The position numbers were made by a program, and so were the translations under genes. A model generated the notes under the pieces. The model ran no database searches. It was not told where the DNA came from and was given only the letters and a program-made list of their open reading frames with translations. Below, in pieces: positions 49,732 to 61,300 of a stretch of 64,000 nucleotides of DNA (within the stretch, counting starts at the first letter, position 1; each line of letters begins with the position of its first letter). The stretch is from Paragordius varius (Eukaryota > Nematomorpha): contig OZ176056.1 of assembly GCA_964247055.1 (NCBI GenBank), positions 1,798,001 to 1,862,000 on the forward strand, read 5' to 3'.

Positions 49732-51097
49732 TATTGTATTTATATAAGTTTAAATGACGAAACCTTAAATGCGATTCAAAAAAAATAAGTAATGACTGGA
49801 CTAAAAAAATATTTACATATTTTTACTTTATAAAATAAAAGATTCTAGGCAATAATTTTGAATCAGAGGGAGAATTAGGATCAAATATATACATTAGATA
49901 TATTCATACAAGCCAATATAATAAATTCATATCTTAAAAAGGTCAAATCAGTTAACCACTTTGTAACAAAACTTGTTCTTTATGCAAGACTATGCTTTGT
50001 GATACTATACGGACAAAACGTACAAAAAAGGATTTCTTACAAAGTCAAATATTGATTTGCCCTAATTTTTCCCCATTTTAATTTTATGTTTTTATTTAGT
50101 TTTTTAAGAATTTAAATCTCAATTTATCATTTTGTAAACGACAAAAGGCTGAGTTTTTCAATGTCAACATTTTAAGAAAGTGTTGTCTCTTATAGAAAGC
50201 CCTTCTTTGAGTTTTTCCGTTTTGTTTGTATGATTATGGTAAAATATTAATTTGAAAATAAAATTACATTTTACGTCGAAATACCCGAACTTTTATCCGG
50301 TAATATAAAAATATTTGCAGTATAAATTATATCATTATCGTTTACCTGCCACTAAAAATATAAATAATATAACTTTATAAAACATATTTTTACTGTGATA
50401 TTTTTTATAAATGGTAAATTTTAACCATATACACGTTCATTTTAACCATTAATAATAACTAGTTTGAAATATTGATGTAAAATTTAAATTTTTTTGTCCA
50501 AGATATAACATACAAACAAATTTAAAGATTTTAAAAAAATAAAATATTTACAATAAAATAACTCACCAAAAAAATATTAATAATTAATGAAATATTGGAT
50601 AAAATGTAATATAGTTTTAATTATTTCTATATTTTTTAATCTAATTTAAACGGTTAAAATTACTAAATTTTATGTAAATTATGAGAAATACCTTGTGGAG
50701 CTAGAGCACCTAAGAAGTTTATAATGCAAATATATTTATAAGACATTTACCAATTCCGATCGCTGCAACAACTAATTTATATCAATGATAAAATAAAATT
50801 AGTAATTAAATTTTTAAAACAAAACTCTTCGATATTTAAACAAAAATTTTTAAATAACTGGTGTAATTATTCTTTTTAGGCTTAAATAATGATGTAATCC
50901 TTAAAATAATGTTTTATCCAGGGGCGTATCTTGCACCGCTATCCTCCAACATTTTTGTGAATTATCAATTAAATATGAAATATAATGAATGGTAAAATAT
51001 GCCCATAAAATTTTTAAATGTTGATATTTATTTTATTCAAATTTTCTGGATATATTTTGCTAAATTGGTGAATTAGTATATATTAAGAATGCGATTA
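49732..51097. other. Non-coding sequence of copy B
   Basis: It matches 10717-11973 and 13282-13400 of copy A, with the empty site of DNA family 2 at about 50970. No gene is recognised. Confidence 0.65.
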
Positions 51098-51330
51098 CAG
51101 TAATGTTCCCTTTATTTTATCAAAAATTTATTTTTTTTTCGTTAAATTGGTATAAATATTTGGTAAAGAATGGAAAAACAAGAGCTTTATGGTAATTCTT
51201 ATACCTTTTTGATGAATATGATATACTGTTAATACCATAGAGCACTTGTTTTTTCCATTTTTTAACAAATGTTTATACCCATTTAACGAAAAAAAAATAA
51301 ATTTTTAATGAAATAAAGGATACATGACTG
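51098..51330. mobile_element. Tc1/mariner-type MITE, family 4 (CAGTCATGTATCC termini)
   Basis: The 233 bp element starts CAGTAATGTTCCCTTTATTT and ends ATAAAGGATACATGACTG, with TA on each side. The arms pair over nearly their whole length (shared TTCGTTAAAT and GGAAAAACAAGAGC). The empty site in copy A is at about 13408 (GCTATTAAGTC). It is therefore a clean insertion in copy B. Confidence 0.88.
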
Positions 51331-52447
51331 TAAGTCGAAAATGCGTTCCATGAAGCCATTTGTATTAATTACCCTTTTTTTACCCATTCTTATATTATTT
51401 ATTTGTATAAATTGTGAGTCAATCAAAATAATTAATTTTATTATATCTTAAAATGCAAATTTAATGTTTTTATTTTTATTAACATTTTAACTATAATTTT
51501 TATTCAGGTAAAATGTATTGACAATAAATGCCATTAAGTCTAATTTTTGTTCAAGGTGTCTCATTTAAGATCCTAATAAATGATAAATATAAGTAGAAAT
51601 AGTATACCAGGAGAAGCAGCTAAAAGTTTTTTTCCATCAATGACAGAATCCTTTTTATATTAAATATTTTTATACTTGAGTCCGACCTTTGTAAATTGGG
51701 CTTGTTTTGTTGGGCCTTTCATACTTCTCCTAAAAATTATAACCTTGCTATAAAGTTTTATTTAATTTCAATTTTATATCACTGAATTTATTTCAATCGT
51801 GTGTCCATGATTTTCAAAATTTTATGCTACTAAAATTCTAAGCAGTGAAAAAAATCAGTATAAATCTCATAAATATAGAAAATGTAAAAGCAAATTGAGT
51901 TTTTTTTGATAATATGATGCAATATCAGCAATAATAATTTGTTGAATTTTCATTAGATTTCTCTAACTTCTTCGGACAAATACACAAATAAAGCCTGATT
52001 AATGCATTTTATATAAATACCGTTTTATTAGGGTCTTTCTTTATATTCGCAGCTAAATGGAAAATAAATAAGATTCACAATTATTATATAAAAACATCAC
52101 ATTAAAATCTTTAACCATTATACAACACGTTAAAAAATGATTCGACATTGTATTCCAAATCGGTCAAAGCACTTTCTAATTTTTCTTATTATTATCGTTA
52201 AGCTTTTTTATTTTAAATAAATGGACGCTCTTTATTTCAATCCTAACTATGAGCTTTAAAATATTGCCCAATATCTGCATTTTTCCAATATAGAACAAAT
52301 TTTTAATATTTATAAGTATCGTTGGTTAACATTGTATAAAATAATTTTTATTGTAACCAAAATAAAAACCGCTTTATTAAAAATGCGGCAATCAATTTTT
52401 TTTAATAAAAATAAGATATATACAATTGAACAAAGGCTGTTAATATA
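51331..52447. other. Non-coding sequence of copy B
   Basis: It matches 13408-14565 of copy A. The part 52190-52330 is nearly the same in both copies, but no gene is seen. Confidence 0.6.
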
Positions 52448-52642
52448 CAGTATGCATTTATGTTTGCGCTTATTTCACAACACTTTAGTAGGGGGCAATT
52501 TGCCTCACAGTTAGCAGTGTATGGAAAAAAAGAAAGGACTAAATTGTTTATTCAACATTTTGTTGTTTTTTTCCATACACTAATACTGTGTTGCAATTGC
52601 CCTACTATAGTGTGAAATGAGCAGCCATTAAAATTCATACTG
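52448..52642. mobile_element. Palindromic MITE, family 3 (uninterrupted, copy B)
   Basis: The 195 bp element is flanked by TA. Its ends are CAGTATGCAT and ATTCATACTG, and nearly its whole length folds back on itself. It serves as the empty-site reference for the 14656-15741 insertion. Confidence 0.85.
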
Positions 52643-52799
52643 TAATAAAAATTTATTTCTTAATTTTCTATTGTTTTTTTAAAACATGTTCAAATACTTA
52701 AAATTTAGATAGAATAAAACCCACACGCTTTTACTTGTTTCTCCTGGCCCTGCCTAAAAAAGTATGATTAATTTTTGTAAAAGCTAAATTTATATTTTA

Positions 52800-53055
52800 T
52801 AGTAAAAATTGCAATTCTAAGACAAAACCTGAAAACATAAAGACCAATATTTTTTCCAAAAGCAATCATATTTTTGAAATCTAATTTATAAGTAGAATAT
52901 ATAAATTTTGTTACCAATTAACATCTTTATTTCATACTTTGCAGTTTGAAATAATGAGTTAAAATAGAAATAAAATCTCAAAAACTATAGCCGTGTTGAA
53001 AAAATATTGGTATTTATATTTTTACGTTTTGTCTGTATAATATAAATTTTTATTG
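52800..53055. mobile_element. MITE family 1, copy B ortholog without nesting
   Basis: It starts TAGTAAAAATTGCAATTCTA (first base mutated) and ends TTTTTATTGTA. It aligns with the two halves of 15977-16515. Confidence 0.75.
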
Positions 53056-53519
53056 TAAATATTATTATACATAACATAAAAAGTTTTATAATTACGAGAC
53101 CTGTTCATAATAATATTTATCCATCGACTGAGTTTCATTTGAATCTGAAAAAATAAAACAAATGTTACAAAAATTTTATTGACTTCGGTTACGAATTCGT
53201 CGTGTAAATATAAAAAATAACCAGTCAGTACTTAAACAATTTTAACAATATGATATCGTTTGAAGTAAAATATGAATTTGACATATGGTAAACTTAATTT
53301 TATGTCCAAATAAATATTTTTAATAATATATATGGTCATAAAATAATGAAGTTTCACTCTCTATGCCATTTAACTCTTTATATTATTAAAGCGGGAATTG
53401 CATTTATAAGCAATAAGATCGTTATTTTTTAATCGGTCAAACCAAAATTTCTTGTATATGGTGTAAATTAAACAATGAATCACTACAATACGTAGTTTAA
53501 TATCATATTATCATAAAAC

Positions 53520-53773
53520 CAGGAGTATCCAACCCAAATGGCGTTACGGATATTTTCGACTCAAAAAATAGGCTGGCTGCAACCAAATACATATACTATA
53601 AATATTTGATCTTTTAATAAATTACAATATACATCAATTTTTAGTTTATTGTCTATCGAATAAAATAATTCAGAAAATTTGAGAATCTATATTCATCGGC
53701 ATATTTTTTGAAAATATTTTTCCAAATTTTCCCTGTGCCTCACGAATTATCACGGAAGTGTTTGACACCCCTA
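53520..53773. mobile_element. hAT-type MITE, copy B
   Basis: This is the ortholog of 16982-17252 with ends CAGGAGTATCCAACCC and TTTGACACCCCTA. The (TA)n tract of copy A is nearly gone here. Confidence 0.7.
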
Positions 53774-53800
53774 CTTTTAACCAAATGAAAATATTGCATA

Positions 53801-54082
53801 TACCATTTACAATTTAACTTCACTCCTGAACACTTAAATCACCCTAAAAATAAATTAGGTGTTTTCGGGCTAATATAACTCCTTATTAATATGAAATTTA
53901 TCTTATTAGCTTAGTTTATTACTTTTCAATATTATTATAATTTTAAACAAAATTTTTTTTCTTTCAAAATATAAATAAATATAAGGTTTAAATCTTAAAA
54001 TACACTTAATTTTTTTAAGGGTGAATTTGAATGTTCGAGGACTAATTTGATTTTTTAAGGGGAATTTGAATTGTAAATGGTA
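53801..54082. mobile_element. 282 bp TIR element (copy B only)
   Basis: The ends TACCATTTACAATT and AATTGTAAATGGTA are perfect inverted repeats flanked by TA. Inside lie inverted subterminal motifs (TCACCCTAAAAA near 53850 and TTTTAAGGGTGAATTTGAAT near 54020). Copy A has the empty site at about 17280. No coding capacity. The family is unassigned. Confidence 0.8.
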
Positions 54083-54974
54083 TATAAAAGGATTGTATAT
54101 TTGATTACAAACATATTACTTATTGCAAATTCAGTAACAGACACGTTGGGTATTTTAGTGAGATTCTGCAAATTCAAAAATTTGAATTAGATAAATAATA
54201 ATGATTGCCTAATAAATATAATTATGCTAACAAAAAAGGAATATATAATAACTTGTATATTTTCTGAAATTCCTAATAATAAATATGTATAAAAATATAA
54301 AATATAAATCGATTGAAACAGCAAAACATTTAAAAATTCTCATTTTCCTTTTTAAAAATCTCTTATATTGTATGATTTAGAATCATACGATGTGCGGTTC
54401 TTTATAAAAATCGTATTTTAAAAAATATGAAATCAAGATTTGACAATGACTTTAAAAACCACCTGTATCAAAGACACTAAAACTAAAACCGAAATTAAAA
54501 TGAAACCATAAAAGTTTTTTTTTCAAAAAATATGTGGAAAAGTCAAAACAAAAAATCGATTATTCATATTTGGAAACAATTTAAAAAATAATCTAATATC
54601 AACCGTTGTGATACATATTTAAATATTTTTTTCGACAAAAGACTATATATATATACTTTGTTCAATGTCCGTTCTGGATTGATTAGTATTAGGTGAATTA
54701 TTGTCATCCGTGATCTCAATAACTAATTTACAATAAAATGTTAATCTATATGTAATATATATCAATTGACTTTTGCTAATATATCTTTGTTATAAAAAAA
54801 AATTTGTTTATATTAGTTAAGGATAAATATTAATATTCTGAAGTAATTAATAAAACAAAATTATAATCAAGTAAAAACAATATGTAATGTTTATCCTTAC
54901 CAAATACAATCTGTTTACAATATGCTATATAATTATATAAAAAAATTTATTAAACTTTGTATAGCACGGATCAA

Positions 54975-54984
54975 TATATAAAAG
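54975..54984 (+). promoter_or_regulatory. TATA box of candidate transcription unit (copy B)
   Basis: Same TATATAAAAG and flanks as in copy A. Confidence 0.5.
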
Positions 54985-55003
54985 CCGGTTTATTGGCTTT
55001 ATA

Positions 55004-56391
55004 ATACAATTATTCGCAAACTTTTATCAATCTTTAAAAATATACCATTGCTCTTCAAATATTTTCTTGAAAACTTTAAATTCACCCTCAAGCATTTTAA
55101 ATAACTATAAAATGTTTTTAAATATCTTAAATTACATATATTTTAAAATAAAATCTGAATATTATTATTATATCCGGAAAAACAATGCCATTGAGGAATT
55201 ACGAATCAATTTAATAAGTTATTATGTATTTTTAAGACTTTTCGATAAAGTAAAACCCTCAAGGTAAGAGGTGTGAACTAAACTATCAAATCAATGTCAA
55301 TATTGAAAACTAATAAAACAATAATAATTTCAAATTTTTTGCATTTAATATAAAGTATAAATGGCTATTAATCAATGATAAAATGTTTGTTTTTTCATTT
55401 ACGCAAATAAGTTATTTATAAGCTTTCTACCAAATACCTAATTATAGGTTAGTTACTAATGTTAAACTACTTCTCGTTTTAATTATTTCATTGAAGTTTC
55501 AAATCGACTTTACGAATGCCTAAATACGAATGCGTTTCATCACATATAATGGATTTAGTTGTATTTGTTTAGCATTATAATATCAAATTCTATATTGTTC
55601 GCAATTTATAGAAACTCAAAATTTAGAAATTACTGCAGAGCTAAAGTCAAAAAGGGTTTTTGGTCGGATGTGAAGCAGAGACGTATTATTATAAAAACTG
55701 ACTGACTGTTTTTATATCTATTTACTAACGTTGTAAGGTGTGCGGCTAAAAAAGAAGCGAAAATTGCAAGCCTGCATGACGAATCTATACTCTAATAACT
55801 AATTAAAAGACTTTAACACGCAAAAAGGTAAGTTTTATTGTGAAAATCTAAGAATCTGTAAAATATTTTTAAAATTAATTGACATAATTTGCCATTTAAA
55901 GCAGTCAAAAAGGTTTAAAGGCACAAAATGGTGCAAATTACCTGTCGTTTGACTTAGTAGAATACATGCTATAAAATTATAAATTAATGTTCGCATAATA
56001 GGAATCATCATCATCGGAATATTTAATAAAATATTTTTTAAAAAAATATTTGGATATTCACGTAAAAAAACATTTTATAAGGTCAGTTATCTATAGTACA
56101 AGGTACGCTCCAGCTACAATGTAATATATAAACAAGATAACACACATTCTTTCTTAATAGTTATAACAGCCTAAGCAAAACAAAGTTAAATTACGTTTAG
56201 GATTAAAAATTATTTTGCATAAATACTTAGTGAACAATAATTTTAAAGGGATTTGTAAATCCGTGCGAATAACAAGTATTTAAGCAACAATATAAGTTTT
56301 TAAAATGAATAAATGTATAATTTGAAGAAAAAAACAACCTTTTTCACATTATTTCAGGTTAAATAAAATATATAAATACTTATTCCTGTAA
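55004..56391 (+). other. Candidate three-exon transcription unit (copy B)
   Basis: Same signals as copy A: exon 1 ends 55263 (CTCAAG|GTAAGAG, a better donor than in copy A), exon 2 is 55639-55827, the last acceptor ends 56357 and AATAAA is at 56362-56367. One extra base in exon 2 changes the spliced frame. In copy B the frame continues about 22 codons into exon 2 (KKGFWSDVKQRR near its start) before a stop, against about 12 in copy A. Confidence 0.4.
55112..55267 (+). CDS. Hypothetical small ORF in candidate exon 1 (copy B)
   Basis: This 51-codon partner of 18301-18456 differs at a single residue (LFDKVKPSR). The frame runs to the donor AG|GTAAG. If spliced to 55639 it would gain a basic tail. 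Same cautions as for copy A. Confidence 0.3.
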   Translation: MFLNILNYIYFKIKSEYYYYIRKNNAIEELRINLISYYVFLRLFDKVKPSR

Positions 56392-56587
56392 TATTTTAAT
56401 TTTAAATGTTACGATTATGCCATTTATTATTTAAATTTCGCTAATTATGGAACATAAATGTAAAAAGAATGGATTAACGACAACTGATTCCTTCAAAATG
56501 AAGGCAGTCAGCTCAGCTCAAAAATATCGTCAAATATTTTTAATAGAATTAAAAGCAAGACCATTACAGCCACCATATAATTAATAA

Positions 56588-56781
56588 CAGTCATGTATCC
56601 TTTGTTTTATCAAAATTTTTTTTTTCGTTAAATGGGTATAAATATTTGGTAAAGAATGGAAAAAACAAGAGCTCTATGGTATTAACCATATAAAGAACTA
56701 ATATAGAGCTCTTGTTTTTTCCATTCTTTACCAAATATTTATGCCCATTTAACGAAAAAAATTTTTTTGATAAAATATTTT
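56588..56781. mobile_element. MITE family 4, second copy with eroded right end
   Basis: It starts CAGTCATGTATCCTTTGTTT. The arms around 56608-56680 and 56700-56781 are inverted copies (CTCTTGTTTTTTCCATTCTT). About 15 bp of the right terminus are missing where it meets sequence matching copy A at about 20830. It stands where copy A has the long-inverted-repeat element. Confidence 0.8.
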
Positions 56782-58351
56782 GGAATTCAAATCATATATT
56801 TAAAAATTGTTCGCATTAGTTAATAAAATTAAAAATTTTAAGAAATTGCCGGAACCAGTTAACCAATAAAACACATTCTATGTGAGAAATTTTTAAACCT
56901 TAAAAATACAATAAGATTTGGTCGTCGCATGAGATCAATTTAAAAACCAAAAGCAGATCCAGTATTCATCACATTACTATTGAAAAGCTGGACATACATA
57001 ACGAATTAAATAAATCCTATAAAAAATTTTCCAAACAAATATGTCAGACAAAATACCCAATTCTCAACTATTTTGAAGAAAATAAATTCTGAAATGCCTC
57101 TAATTGGCAATACACCAAAAACTCTCCTATTTCGGCCTAATTATGAAATAAAAAACTTTTTTTATAAAATTCAATGGTGAGAATTCTTATCACATCAGAA
57201 TTTAAATTAAACCTTTGTTTGCATTTAAATTTGAGTTTTGTAAAAATATATATGCAACTTAAACTTAAACAAACTATTTTGTAAACAAAATTCTGGGGTG
57301 ATATGTTAAGCATTATAAAATAATATAATAAAAGTTTTTTTATAATTTTTCAAAGCGTATTTACACCGTTTTCATCATGTATGTTTGAAAATGGCATGCA
57401 ATCCAGCTTCAACAACATTTTGCCATAATCTTAGTTTTAAAAAAACATTTTTCTAAAAACAAATTTTTTTAATGTCATAGATGTTCGATATTTTTGTAAC
57501 GCAATCTTCAGCATTATGCGTAATTTTAGGGGAACCATTCATTTTAGTAACTGTCAGTTTTTCGCAATCTAATGGTAAGACCCAAAACGAAAGCAACATA
57601 GAATTTCTTATCATTTTTTTATCAGAATAAATATAATTGGGTACTTTTTCATACCACCCCCAAATTTGTGGACATTTAAACTTTTTATTTACGATTTTAC
57701 AATAAAAATTATTTACAGATAAAACAAAAATTAAAAGACAAATAAATATTTAATAAGATAAGCAACTCTTTTAAAACTAGATAATTCCTACATAAACTAG
57801 AATTAATCTTTTAAGTTTATATGATCGTGGATAAATCGATATATCATACTTTGCAACACAAAACGGTGATTCTAAAATATGGTTAAGAATTATGGTAAAC
57901 TTTTCTAAAACTTATATGTTTTTAGTTTTTACATTTTGTTTACTGCATAATTTTAATTTTTAAAAATTTATTTATTTTTTAAATATATCTTGCCAATAAC
58001 TTTTAATTTGGTTAAAAAATTGAAGGTAGTATACGGAATCGCTGTCTGCCCTAATTAATTTATATCAAGATATCTAAACTATAATAAATAAAATAACCAC
58101 ACAATATTTGAATATTATATACGATTAAAATTATTTATTTTTTATTTTGTAAGGTGTTATGACCCCATATTTGGGGTTATATATGTATTATTTAATAAAA
58201 CATTAATAAATATTGGATATCAAAATAAATGTAATGGCTGCAAGTCTTTTGTAGTTTGTTTCGAGAGTTGGAGAATAAGATATGTGATAAAAATAAGAGT
58301 GAGAAAGGCAAATTGAAATCGTATGAAAAATGTGGTAATGCTATTAAGATG
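56782..58351. other. Non-coding sequence of copy B before the satellite
   Basis: It matches 20830-22320 of copy A. It lacks the (TA)n of 21220-21266. No shared open frame. Confidence 0.6.
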
Positions 58352-61300
58352 TTTGTTTTAGTTGTTAACGAGTTGAGAATTGATTGAAAACAGATTTTGC
58401 CGGACGGTTTATTGTATGACTTGGCTAACTTGGGTTTACTGTAAAGGACTAAACAGATTAACGTATTAATGTGTACATCCACTCATCACCGAAGCCCCCA
58501 TTCAGTAACAAGATAGACGGTGTTTTGGTTGTTAACGAATTGAGAATTGATTGAAAACAGATTTTGCCGGACGGTTTATTGTAAGATTTGTATAATTTGA
58601 GTTTACCGAAGGACTAAATAGATTAGTTATTTTTGCATCCACTCATCACCGAAGCCCCAATTCAGTAACAAGATAGACGGTGTTTTGGTTGTTAACGAGT
58701 TGAGAATTGATTGAAAACAGATTTCGCCGGACAGTTTATTGTAAGAATTAGCTAACTTGAGTTTACCGTAAAGGACTAAACAGATTAAAGTATTATTGTG
58801 TACATCCACTCATCACCGAAGCCCCAATTCAGTAACAAGATAACGGTGTTTTGGTTGTTAACGAATTGAGAATTGATTGAAAACAGATTTTGCCGGACGG
58901 TTTATTGTAAGATTTGGCTAACTTGAGTTTACTGTAAAGGACTAAACAGATTAAGGTATTATTGTGTACATCCACTCATCACCGAAGCCGCCATTCAGTA
59001 ACAAGATAGACGGTGTTTTGGTTGTTAACGAGTTGAGAATTGATTGAAAACAGATTTTGCCGGACGGTTTATTGTAAGATTTGGCTAACTTGAGTTTACT
59101 GTAAATGACTAAACAGATTAAAGTATCATTGTGTACATCCACTCATCACCGAAGCCCCAATTCAGTAACAAGATAGATGGTGTTTTAGTTGTTAACAAGT
59201 TGAGAATTGATTGAAAACAGATTTTGCCGGACGGTTTATTGTAAGACTTGGCTAACTTGAGTTTACTGTAAACAAAATAAAGTATTATTATGTACATCCA
59301 CTCATCACCGAAGCCCCAATTCAGTAACAAGATAGATGGAGTTTGGTTGTTAACGAATTGAGAATTGATTGAAAACAGATTTTGCCGGACGGTTTATTGT
59401 AAGATTTGGCTAACTTGAGTTTACTGTAAAGGACTAAACAGATTAAGGTATTATTGTGTACATCCACTCATCACCGAAGCCGCCATTCAGTAACAAGATA
59501 GACGGTGTTTTGGTTGTTAACGAGTTGAGAATTGATTGAAAACAGATTTTGCCGGACGGTTTATTGTAAGATTTGGCTAACTTGAGTTTACTGTAAATGA
59601 CTAAACAGATTAAAGTATTATTGTGTACATCCACTCATCACCGAAGCCCCAATTCAGTAACAAGATAGATGGTGTTTTAGTTGTTAACAAGTTGAGAATT
59701 GATTGAAAACAGATTTTGCCGGACGGTTTATTGTAAGACTTGGCTAACTTGAGTTTACTGTAAATGACTAAACAGATTAAAGTATCATTGTGTACATCCA
59801 CTCATCACCGAAGCCCCAATTCAGTAACGAGATAGACGGTGTTTTGGTTGTTAACGAGTTGAGAATTGATTAAAACAGATTTTGCCGGACGGTTTATTGT
59901 AAGACTTGGCTAACTTGAGTTTACTGTAAAGGACTAAACAGATTAAAGTATTATTGTGTACATCCACTCATCACCGAAGCCCCAATTCAGTAACAAGATA
60001 GACGGTGTTTTGGTTGTTAACGAATTGAGAATTGATTGAAAACAGATTTTGCCGGACGGTTTATTGTAAGATTTGGCTAACTTGAGTTTACTGTAAAGGT
60101 ATTATTGTGTACATCCACTCATCACCGAAGCCGCCATTCAGTAACAAGATAGACGGTGTTTTGGTTGTTAACGAGTTGAGAATTGATTGAAAACAGATTT
60201 TGCCGGACGGTTTATTGTAAGATTTGGCTAACTTGAGTTTACTGTAAATGACTAAACAGATTAAAGTATTATTGTGTACATCCACTCATCACCGAAGCCC
60301 CAATTCAGTAACAAGATAGATGGTGTTTTAGTTGTTAACAAGTTGAGAATTGATTGAAAACAGATTTTGCCGGACGGTTTATTGTAAGATTTGGCTAACT
60401 TGAGTTTACTGTAAAGGTATTATTGTGTACATCCACTCATCACCGAAGCCGCCATTCAGTAACAAGATAGACGGTGTTTTGGTTGTTAACGAGTTGAGAA
60501 TTGATTGAAAACAGATTTTGCCGGACGGTTTATTGTAAGATTTGGCTAACTTGAGTTTACTGTAAATGACTAAACAGATTAAAGTATTATTGTGTACATC
60601 CACTCATCACCGAAGCCCCAATTCAGTAACAAGATAGATGGTGTTTTAGTTGTTAACAAGTTGAGAATTGATTGAAAACAGATTTTGCCGGACGGTTTAT
60701 TGTAAGATTTGGCTAACTTGAGTTTACTGTAAAGGACTAAACAGATTAAAGTATTATTGTGTACATCCACTCATCACCGAAGCCCCAATTCAGTAACAAG
60801 ATAGACGGTGTTTTGGTTGTTAACGAGTTGAGAATTGATTGAAAACAGATTTTGCCGGACGGTTTATTGTAAGATTTGGCTAACTTGAGTTTACAGTAAA
60901 GGACTAAACAGATTAAAGTATTATTGTGTACATCCACTCATCACCGAAGCCCCAATTCAGTAACAAGATAGACGGTGTTTTGGTTGTTAACGAATTGAGA
61001 ATTGATTGAAAAAAGATTTTGCCGGACGGTTTATTGTAAGATTTGGCTAACTTGAGTTTACTGTAAATGACTAAACAGATTAAAGTATTATTGTGTACAT
61101 CCACTCATCACCGAAGCCCCAATTCAGTAACAAGATAGATGGTGTTTTAGTTGTTAACAAGTTGAGAATTGATTGAAAACAGATTTTGCTGGACGGTTTA
61201 TTGTAAGATTTGGCTAACTTGAGTTTACTGTAAAGGACTAAACAGATTAAAGTATTATTGTGTACATCCACTCATCACCGAAGCCCCAATTCAGTAACAA

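Larger units (their letters stand above)
54905..56450 (+). repeat. High-identity block, copy B partner of 18095-19640
   Basis: The same block at an offset of 36810-36811. Differences include CC/TT near 55022, one base missing after the first donor site near 55268, and one extra base at TTTGGTCGG near 55666. Confidence 0.85.
41548..58351 (+). repeat. Copy B of the direct macro-duplication (non-satellite part)
   Basis: This is the collinear partner of 75-22320. It is shorter mainly because it lacks the LINE and four DNA-element insertions of copy A, while it has gained a hammerhead retroelement, two MITEs and one TIR element. It enters the satellite in mid-monomer at about 58352, whereas copy A enters near the start of a monomer, so the satellite junctions differ. 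No long open frame is present except the short one in the conserved block at 55112. Confidence 0.9.
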
